Positions 13,519 to 24,300 of a DNA stretch of 64,000 nucleotides are shown piece by piece. Under the pieces are notes generated by a model, which saw only the letters and a list, made by a program, of their open reading frames with translations, was not told the origin of the DNA and made no database searches. Both the position numbers and the translations under genes were made by a program. Each line of letters begins with the position of its first letter. Within the stretch, counting starts at the first letter, position 1. This stretch comes from Antedon mediterranea (Eukaryota > Echinodermata > Crinoidea > Comatulida > Antedonidae), in contig NC_092679.1 in assembly GCF_964355755.1 (NCBI RefSeq), positions 20,202,932 to 20,266,931 of the forward strand, written 5' to 3'.

Positions 13519-14594
13519 TACAGGCGTTGATTGTATTAATTAGTACTCTATTTGATTTCTTTTAAAACATAATGTCTGCTACGCACAAGCCATTTGCTTT
13601 ATCTGACATTCCGCTTTCGTTATATAAGTTTCAGATATATTTTGAAAATAAAGAAAAACAAAACATGTTATTCTGTTTGAAAGGATTGTTGAAACAAGAG
13701 TTTTTCTACTCAATTTAGATGGCGTTACAAAATCGAACAATTAAATTATTATCTGCTATAAATCGAAATAGATCCAAGCAAGGATAATTTGTTCATTGAC
13801 CGAGTTATAAATATTCTTCTACTACACGCTACGTTTGCTTATATTTTACAACAATTTTATGTATTTTGTATCATATTTCACTGTCAGTCATTTTTATTTC
13901 AGAGTATGCTAATACGAGAAAACGTTTTATAATAGAACAATACAATTGTCATGAGTACAATATTTTGTCGAAACATGTGTAACCAAAACCATGTTAACTT
14001 GTATACACATAAAGCTTTTTTCTCACTAGCGACGCAACGTAACGCAATCTACGCAAAGTAAGATAATTCCTTTATAATAATTGTGTTTGGTAAGGTAAAT
14101 GTATAAGAACTATTCAGATTCATCTAAGCGTGGATAATTTGTTCACTGGCCGAGTTCGAAATATTTCATTCTACGAAAATCTAATTTTACGCTATCACTA
14201 TGTCAGTTATTAGTTCGTATTATATTTTAGTGATTTAATTTAAGACTATATTAACAAAACGAATACGTTACCGTATATAATAGAATGATTATAGTGACTA
14301 CTAACAATATTTCGTCGAAACCACGGTAACTTTTACGCAAAAACGATCATTTTAACAGACACAGGATGATACAGTAAATGTAATCCTGTAATATATTATC
14401 GGTATTTTTATTGACTACACAAGATAAGTACGGTATGTCATACTAAATTGATAAAAAAGTGAAAAATAATATTTAATGGTAGAATGTGAAAATGTGGTCA
14501 ATGCGAAGTCTTGTGTATTTTTTTACTTACATGGTGCATTCGGTATTTTGTAATGTATAAGATTAAAATGCTAGGTAATGTTTTTATTAAACAA

Positions 14595-15055
14595 GGCTTA
14601 TTCGACAGAGGTAGGCCTATTTATATTCAACAGAAGTAGGCCTAATTATTCGGCAACGGTAAGCCTACTTATTCGACAGAGGTAGGCCTACTTATTCAAC
14701 AGAGGTAGGCCTACTCATTCGACATAAGTAGGCCTACCTATTCGGAAATGGTATGCCTATACTTATTCGACAGAGGTAGGCCTACTTATTCGACAGAGGT
14801 ACATATTCGACCACGATACTGCTACGATGTCCATTCGAATGCAGCGCTAATTCGACAAGGCACTTATTCGACTACGATGTCCATTCGAATGCAGCGCTAA
14901 TTCGACAAGGCACTTATTCGACTACGATGTCCATTTCGAATGCAGCGGTTATTCGACAAGACACTTATTCGACTACGATCTCCATTTCGAATGCAGCGGT
15001 TATTCGAAAAGACACTTATTCGACTACGATGCTCATCGATAAATCGACTTATTCT
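14595..15055 (+). repeat. Two adjoining tandem-repeat blocks built on TTATTCGAC
   Basis: At 14595-14810 a unit of about 23 bp, TTATTCGACAGAGGTAGGCC plus TAC, repeats about nine times with variation. From about 14810 to 15055 a unit of about 51 bp that includes CTACGATGTCCATTTCGAATG repeats about four times. Both blocks share the TTATTCGAC phrase, so the second probably grew from the first. The open frame that crosses the block is a by-product. Confidence 0.85.
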
Positions 15056-15329
15056 TATTCAATATACGAAATTACATTGGTAAGTTATGTAATGAAACAC
15101 CGATATTAATAGAATTATATTGACGTCACATCAACCTGTTTTTGTTGTTACCCACGTGACCGTGTGTTGAATCTGCACAGAGGCAGTCGCCGAAATATTA
15201 TATTTATTTTGTATTACACAGGAGCCGTGCCTTATTATAGTAAGTGACTGTGCAAATTTGAAACCCATTTATACGTCTATACCAGTGTTGATACCACGCC
15301 ATTGTGTCTTATTGACGACGATTGATAAG

Positions 15330-18300
15330 ATGGATGTGTTTTACGTTCTCTTACTTCTGTCTATTTCCTCGAATATTAATGCACAAAATACCATCAATGA
15401 AGACCACAATGTGGCTTTAAATGAGGAAAACGATGTTATGTTAAAGTGGAGAGTAGATGGAGATGATATTTTCTTCGAAATGAGCGCCGCGACTACGGGT
15501 TATGTGGCGATTGGATTCTCTCCAAACGGCGGTATGCCAGGAGCTGATATCGTGGCGGGATGGGTCAAAAACGGACGGGCATATTTATCCGTAAGTTACC
15601 AATTGAATTAGTATACATAGTTTATTATTACAATCGCGTAGTATACCGTAAAACATGCTAACACGCATGGCCATGAACAGGGACGACTCACGAGCAAAAA
15701 ATACGATACGATATCATGTAGAAAAAAACCTATAGGAAGCCAATTATTATAAACAGAAAGTGGCTCAAAAGCAAGAATTGTAGATGCCAGAATAGTATAC
15801 AGTAATAAGTATTAGTTAATTGTACAGAGCCAATAAGTTAACGCGTTTTGTCGACTTCCATTCAAGCCAATTGTTAAGGTGTAGGCCTATGGTAAGTCGT
15901 TATTTTTATATATATTATTATGTTTCTTTTAATTGAAATAGAAATATATCGTTCCCTCTTGATTACTGTTTATATTGACTTAATAATATTAAACACATAA
16001 TAACACACTGATTTGGATTACAATACCATATTGTCAAAACCACACCTCAATGTTGCTTCTTACCCAAGACACATTGATATGTTGTCGGCTTCCGCTTTAT
16101 ATCCGTCAATGTAAATCTATTAATCTCAACAATTGTACCAAAGTGCTTAAAACAAGAATTAATATGGGAGAAAAAAACAGATTGAATTACAAAGAATTAA
16201 AAAGATGGGTTTTTGAAAGGGTTTTGAAAACCTAGATAGAATGTGAATCTTGAATGGAATTAGGAAGATTGTTGCTTAGGAGCCACAACTGCAAAGGATC
16301 GATCATTGGTCACCGTCATAACCTGTTGATTGAAAAGGGGCGACATTTAAACATTAACCGAGAGTCTAGAATATGAATGTTCTTTGATAAATTAAGTTTA
16401 GAAGATGAAAAACATTTTATTTTTACTGTCCTTTTTTATAGAAACATTAGGAAAAAATATTGATTTAAATATATACAAGTTTAAAAATATGTTTTGTAAA
16501 CAATGAAATCCATACAATTAAGTATTTTGCAACTTACTTATATAAAGCTTATGAAAAAAGAAAAACCTGTATAAGATTTTTTTATGTGAAATGGACCGGA
16601 GGCCATTGTTTATTGAAATAAAAGAAAAAAAGAAAGGTCTTCAGGCGACTAGTTGAAACAAGAAGTACAAATTTAGTCGACACGTTTACACATTGAATAT
16701 ATTCGTTTAATTAAGGTGGAAATGTATGATGCTGATTATTGTTATTTTTATTATTAAATAATGTTATTCCTCAGGATCGTCATGCTACGACTTATTCCAG
16801 ACCGGTGGCCGATGCATCGGACGATTATGAACTTCTGTATGGTTACGAAGAAAACGGTAAAACGACCATGGCCTTCAAACGCAAGCTGAACACATGTGAC
16901 GATAAAGATAATATAATCACGGTAAATTTATTTATTTTATTTTTTTAATTAATTGCCAGATAAAGTGAACTAATACAAATAACATTATACAGTGACGCAC
17001 TATCAAAGTGGCTCTCCATGCGCTTAACCACAAAAACGTTTAACAAATAAGAGCTTTGAAAGTAAGTTTCTAAATAATGATGTACATGTCAATAGTGTGT
17101 GTATAATAATAAAAACCTAATTGTTTAATGTTAATAGATCTCAACAAACCTAAAACGATAATTCAAAAGAAAGAATACGTAGAGTATAGTAAGAAAGACA
17201 GTTTATGACGTCAACCGTTTTTCCCCTAAAGCGTGGTTCTCACTAGAATGCACCGCGGTGATGTATTGACGCAAAGTGGTGTATTGCGTAATCACAATCG
17301 CAACAGTGCTGCAAACATCGCAGGTTTGATTTCACGCAGGCGGGAGGGAGCAAGCACAACTATTGGAAGGGCATTTTATTAATAATAATAATAATAATAA
17401 TAAATAACATTTATAAAGCGCAAGAGACAAAGGTTTCAAAGCGCTGTGTTTTCCAAGATCAGTGCAAGTAGTAGCGTGCGATTATGCTTCTCTGAAGAGA
17501 TGAGTTTTGAGTTTAGTTTTAAATGTGAAAACAGATTTTGATGAGCGTATTTCGAGTGGTAGAGTGTTCCAGAGTTTTGGGGCTGCGACAGCGAAAGCAC
17601 GATCACCGTAAAACCGAGTTCTGGAACGGGGTCCAGGTTTTAGAAGAAGTCTGCTGGATGAACGAAGCGAAGAGTTGGTTGACGGAGTAATGATGTCACA
17701 TATGTAGGCTGGAGCACATCCGTTGATGGCCTTATATGTCAGCAACAGGATTTTAAAACGAATGCGCTGATCAACAGGCAACCAGTGTAAGTCACGTAAA
17801 ACGGGAGAAATATGTTCATGTCGTTTAGTGCCAGTGATAAGTCTTGCGGCGGAATTTTGGATTCGTTGAAGAGGAGACAGATAAGAAGTTGGTAGGCCGT
17901 ACAGAAGCGAGTTATTACAGTCCAGACGAGATGAAACAAAAGCATGAACAAGACGTTCAGTTGATGTTTTGTCAAGGTACTTACGAATCTGGCCGATCTG
18001 GTAAATTCCAAAGGAAGCACCACGGCAAACATTACGAATGTGTTCTTTTAAACCGAGGCTGTTGTCTAGTTGGACGCCTAGATTTCTGGCTGAGCTGGAG
18101 GTAGAGACACTAGTATCTCCGATATGGACCAAAGGAAATGATGATGCCTCACGGAACTTTGAATGAAAATGGATCATTTCAGTCTTGGAGTCGTTGAGCA
18201 TGAGTTTATTTTGAATGGCCCATGAGCGAACATCTGCAATGCATGAAAGGCTGTTAACAGATTCAGAGTGATGTGTAGGTTTCATGATTAAATATAGTTG

Positions 18301-21300
18301 AGTGTCATCTGCATAGATCATATGACGAACTTCCGGGTGGGAATCAATGATGTTGCTGAGTGGTCCAGTGTATAAGATGAAATCGAGTGGACCTTTTACG
18401 GATCCCTGTGGTACACCCCAGGGTAGAGCGAACTCATCAGACATCGAATCACCCACAATGATTGCTTGTCTACGATTCTCAAAATATGAAATAAACCATT
18501 TCAATGCGGTTCCGCTTATGCCGTATCTTTTATGAAGACGTTGAAATAATAAATCATGATTGATAGTGTCAAATGCTGCGGAGTAGTCGAGTAGAATAAG
18601 TACCGCTTCATTACCTTTGTCTAAAGCAAGTAGTAGATCGTTTGTAACACGTAATAAAGCGGTTTCAGTTGAGTGGAAGCGGCGGTAGGCTGATTGGACT
18701 TTTGAAAACAGGAAATGTTCATCCATATATGCTTTTATCTGAGCAGTTGCAATTCTTTCCAAGACTTTAAAAAGGAAGGGAAGATTTGCTATTGGTCTAT
18801 AATTTTGTAGGAGGTTGGAGTCGAGATTTTGCTTTTTCAACAGTGGCATAACGAGGGACAATTTAAATGCAGATGGTACAGTACCTGATGACAGCGACAT
18901 GTTGACGATTTTAGTGATATGCGGTAGTAGAGCGTCAATGCAGTTTTTTAGTAACCGTGTTGGAATTGGGTCAAGTCTACTGGACTTAGATGCGCTTTCA
19001 GCGATGACTTTGCGTACCGTATCTTCTGATATTTGCTCAAATTCAGCGAAACTACTATTACATGACTCGTCGACGTTGACAGTTATTAGTGGAGTGTTTA
19101 TGGAGTTAAGTTTCTTGCAAATTTTCAGAATCTTTTCATTAAAGAAACAGCCAAACTGGTTTGCGAGATCCATTGAAGATGTGTGTTTTGGCAGAACAGG
19201 AGAAGGATCGACCGAGTACAGTTTACTTATGATGCGGAAAAGGTTCTTGTCATCCGCATTAGCGATTTCATTGCGATGATAATTGCATTTTGCTAGATCT
19301 AGCATATCTTTATATGCTTTGCATTCCAACTTGTACCTCTGTTTGTCGATATCCAAACCAGATTTCAACATTCTGCGTTCTGATCTCCGTTTGACGCACT
19401 TCGCTTCACGGAGTTCATTCGTGTACCATGGTGCCCGTGGTCTAATGGTGACCAGTTTAGTTGTTAACGGAGCATGTTGGTCAAGGATGTACTGCAATAC
19501 ATTATTGTATTGGTCAGCGAGATCGGAGACATTATCTTCCGGTGCGCAGACGAGCGGGGAATTCATTATATCTTCCACAAAACAATTTAGATCAATGTTA
19601 CGAAGTTTGCGGTAAGAGATTGTCCGCGTTGGTTGTTTAGGATGTGATAAATCCACAAAGCTGATGACAGCCATATGGTCGGATGGTAGTCCTTGTTTGA
19701 CAGTGGTTTGTTTTATTATGTTGTCGTTTTTTCGAGAGATTAGAAGGTCCAGTGTGTGCCCGCTAACGTGAGTGGGGCCTTGGACGTGTTGATGAAGACA
19801 ACTCGTGTAAAGCAGTTCATCAAATCGCTTGGTGTTGTTGTCCAAGAGGTCATCTGTGTGAATATTGAAATCACCAACTATCAGAAGGTTTTTGGTGCAA
19901 GAGACTGATTCAAGAAGTGATGAGAATTCAGTGATGAACAAGTCAAAGGTAAGTTTGTTTTTGGTCGATGGTGGTGGTCTGTAAATTGAAATCAAGTTAA
20001 TTACAGATGAATTGGAAGTGATCTTGATATCCATATGTTCGAAAGACCGGAAACTTGTTGAAACATTTGGTGTTATTTGGAGTCCACGGTGCGAAATGAT
20101 GCATATTCCACCTCCGCGTCCACCTGTAGGGCGTGGCTCATGTGACACCACGAAATTTGGGAGGGTGTTACTCACGTCCGCAATAAAGTGGTTGTCACTT
20201 GCATCACCTTTCAACCAACTTTCGGTAATTACTAAAATGTCTAATTCAACATCCAAAATAAAATCACAAACGTCAACAGTTTTATTTCTTATAGAACGCG
20301 CATTCCACAGTCCAAAACAGATGGAACTCGAACTACGAGATTGTTCAGTATCCACGGAAACAGGTCTGCGAGGTTGAGAGATGTGTTCAGTGGCGGCAGA
20401 GATAAGCTTGCTTCGTCGTCGACCAGCCTTCTTTCCTCTATGTGTTTTTCGAGTTGAGAATGCTCGGCATGTGGTAAAGGCATTGATATTCAAACGATTT
20501 ATAGTGTCAATTTCTGATGGAGTCAACGATGACTTTAAGTTTCCTGATAATCTGAGAAGTTGATCACGATCGTAGTAAATCATAGACGCAATAGATGAAC
20601 TGACAGGTTGAATTAAAGTCAATGAACACCCGTTATGATAAGACGATTCGGTTCTGTGAAGTAAGCCGACTACTACAATCCTAGGCCTACCGTAGTTGAC
20701 AAATCCGGCAAAGAATGTTGAATGAACCGTGGATACGGCTGACCGCGAAGGCTGACTGCACAGGAATGTGAGTAGACAGGCAAACGAAACTGGCCTAGGA
20801 AAACGGAACATTAGTTTCGCTAGTAGACCAACGATGTTATCTTCACAAATACATACAACGGTCAGTAATAACCAGGAAAAGTTCGATGTGGCATTAAACA
20901 CACAGATTTCAGTAGGCCTATACAGAAACTGTAATTTTACAGAAACTTGGAGAACAGATCAGACTGGCCGCTTGTAAGGCGCACACGTCTTGTTGACATC
21001 AAACAGAATTGATGAAAAAAAAAAAAAAAAAAAAAAACCTACGTTGCGTAGGTTGCGTTACGTTGCGTCGCTAGTGGGAACCAAGCTTTAGCAAACAATA
21101 GAGACAATACCCGGAACGTTTATAGGAGACATTCTGTCAAATTTCAGCCCTATTACAGTCCAATATATTTTATAGTCGAGTTGAATCTCCCTTCAACATG
21201 CCCACACACCGGCACTGCTACTTTCTTTTTGTGTTTGTATGAGATAAATATTTATGGATTGTTTTTTAGAGTGATACATTACGAATAATTTGGGCTGTCA

Positions 21301-24300
21301 ATAATGCCGATCCCATGAATTTGGACGATCTTATGTACCATAGCAATAACAGAGGCGTGCGCTCTGTCGTGTTACTAGATGCGGCGACGTCAAAGATCAG
21401 CGAACTACCTGCAGATGCCGGATTCTTTGACGTAACAATGCCAAATGTAAGTGGGTTATATTAACACATATTGATTTGCTTACTCACTCATCATTGGTTG
21501 AAAGTTATTTTGATATAAATGTTATGATGCGACTCTATACAGTTAAATAAATTAAAAATATATCTTCTTCATAAACAATGTAGGCCTATTACTATATTAT
21601 TAAACTAAAAATCCGGTATCCATCAACATTTATTATGACTACAAGCAATTTTTACACTGAACTATACTACTGAACTGTAACACTTCACAGGTAACAGTCC
21701 CTGACGATAAGGACACAACGTACTGGTGTATAGCTGTCGACGTGCCAAAATTTGACCAAGAAGTTCATGTGATTCGTGTAAGTGCTTACATATTACGAAG
21801 AAAATTGTCGATGTTTACAATTTATTATAAGATATCTTATCACCTACCTCATCTTAATAAGGCCCCTGCTTTTGTGAAGACTCGAATATACATGTTTGCG
21901 CGCGCGTATACAAAGTTATGATGCTACACATTAAGTTGTTTAAATCTCAACAGTTATAATTGGTCACTGAAGTCAATTTAGCGGGTAAGTTAACTAAGGC
22001 TGAACGGGTCAATTACAGTATTTTATAATTGATAATTTATAAACTTTAAAAAAAATATTTAGTTCGACGGTATTGTACAAGAGGGCCATGAATCTGTGGT
22101 TCACCATATGGTCATATATGCCTGCTATGGCAACATAACAGCCGTACGTGGTTGGTCGTTGGATTGTGATAGTGAAATTATGCCGCCTGATATGTCGGAG
22201 TGCTTAACAATTATATACGCATGGGCAATTGGCGCCAAGGTAAGTTATAACTATGATGTTGTCGGTCAATATTCTTCTTAAATAACAGCCATCGGTTAAA
22301 TTTATTAGTATTTTATTTACACGTCTGGCTTCTAACAATATCATGCTGTATATATTTGTCTCCCGTATTTGAAATGTACCATTTCCCCCATATGCCCGTT
22401 TATGCATTACGCCATTCCATTAATTACTCACGCATAACAGAGTGTAACTAGCGCCATCACATAATCTATTAAAAAACAATAATACAGAATATTAATGTAT
22501 GATTGTCATGATGATGACGACTGTGATGGCACTAGTTACTATTTGTTATGCTTGATTAATTTATAGAATGACGTAATGCATAGGGTATAAATACGAAGAC
22601 ACTGTAGGTATCCATTGTTTATTGCTGGTACTGGCGGGATCGGTGTATGTATGTACGTAGGCTACTTGTTAACAGGAAATCGTCGTTAGAATTAAATTAT
22701 AAATGAAGTTAACGTGTCGTTTTGTACTCGTTTTATGTACTTGTCAATAATAAAACTTTTATTTCAGTCTTTCGAGTTTCCAGAGCACGTTGGGTTGCCA
22801 TTGGGCGGCGAGGATGGTCCAACGTTTTTAATGATCGAAATGCATTACGACAACCCTGCATTTTCCCCAGGTAAACCTTTTTCAGAATCCTTTTGAAAGT
22901 GCCAGGTGAAGGATGAGGTGAGGTAGAAATATGTTATGAATGTTCGGTTAGGGGCTCATTGCTCAACTAATTATCTATCACATAAATTATTTCATGTCAT
23001 CCACAAGTACTTACTCGGTTAATTTAAAATCAAAATAAATCCAGTATTTAATTTTAATGCATTATTTACTGATTTGTTTAGATTTCCATGACAACTCTGG
23101 ATTGCGGATTTATTACACACCAACGCTTCGGGAGTACTCGGCTGATATATGGATGGTCGGACAAAATGTTGACCTAATGCACCTTATCCCGCCAAATGAA
23201 TCTGCATTCAAAACATACGGATTTTGCTTTGGTGACTGCACCAAAGCTGTAAGTTCACAATATATACATATCGTATCGATGTAAATGAGGGGGAGAACCT
23301 GCGACTCACAACCTGCCGGGCTGAGTTGCGCACTAATGTGCGAATGGCGCTCATTCGTCTGTTCAAAATGACAATGACCAGGGTAACCTAATCGTTCGAA
23401 AGATAAACTGGATTCACGCAAGCAGTCATTATGCAAGTTCTACTACCAGAATAATGGTTGAGGTGTGCCTTAAATCTGTGCCTAATTTAATAAGTATGGT
23501 CTGCGGCGCCCCTTCTTAACCGCTAGGCCACTCGACTCGAAGGAACACAGTAGTATTGATTGTACCTACAATAACATAGGTTATCATATTCCTCATGGTG
23601 TCTAGGTCATTTTAAACAACTTTATTCGCGGTACTCTATCTTCGCTCTAGTTCTTATGTCAGGATGTTTTTATTTTGCAGGGAATGGATGAAGATGTTTA
23701 TGTTTTTGCAGCTATGTTACACGGACATCTTGCAGGTATTTGGTCTTGCTATTAATAATTATCATTACAAAAATGCTTGAAAATTACAATAATGTGCACA
23801 TTTTTCAATTTATCCTCCTGATTTGTTTGTTTTTAAAGCCGACAGACAATTACTATTAGTTTTCATAAAAATCGATATATTGAGGACGTCTCAAAAGCTT
23901 AATAAAATCTCGAGTTATCTCTACCTTCAATACTGACATAAATATAATATAGCGCGCCCTCTTTCGCCAAAGTATTTCTCTCAGATTTCGTTGTTATATA
24001 TAGGCCTATTGCATTAAAATTTAAATAATCGCCGGCATGAATAGGCGGCGTGTAACATCTTAATTACGCTTTCTATCATTAACGATACATTTTCAAATGC
24101 ATTACGCTATTTAAATTACCGTTCTTTAGCTCGACAGATTAATTTACAACAGTACCGTGGTGATGAGCTTATTGATGAACTTAAAGACGACAACTACGAC
24201 TTCAACCTTCAAGAAACCCGTATACTGGCGACAGAAAACACCTTTAAACCAGTAAGGACGTAAACGTAACGTAGTAACTTGGGATATAAAGTGATGATAA

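Larger units (their letters stand above)
8876..15329. other. Gene-free interval between DLST and MOXD1-like
   Basis: I find no convincing exon in this 6.4 kb. The DLST 3' UTR region has repeated CTGCAGT/ACTGCAG words (8910-9100). The rest holds a C-rich tract near 9310-9330, the minisatellite at 10.4-10.8 kb, MITE copies at 11.6, 13.4 and 14.0 kb, and two adjoining tandem-repeat blocks at 14.6-15.05 kb. The short open frames here are AT-rich and match no family that I know. Confidence 0.55.
17229..21088. mobile_element. MITE split by a LINE insertion
   Basis: A left half (17229 to about 17370) starts AAGCGTGGTTCTCACTAG. A right half (about 21038-21088) ends CTAGTGGGAACCAAGCTT. Both are flanked by TA. 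Joined, they would give an element of about 190 bp like its relatives. The LINE lies between them, so it inserted after the MITE. Confidence 0.75.

Noticed and set aside
18815-20377. Plus-strand frames of 110-154 aa
   Set aside because: They are antisense shadows of the LINE reverse transcriptase and endonuclease.
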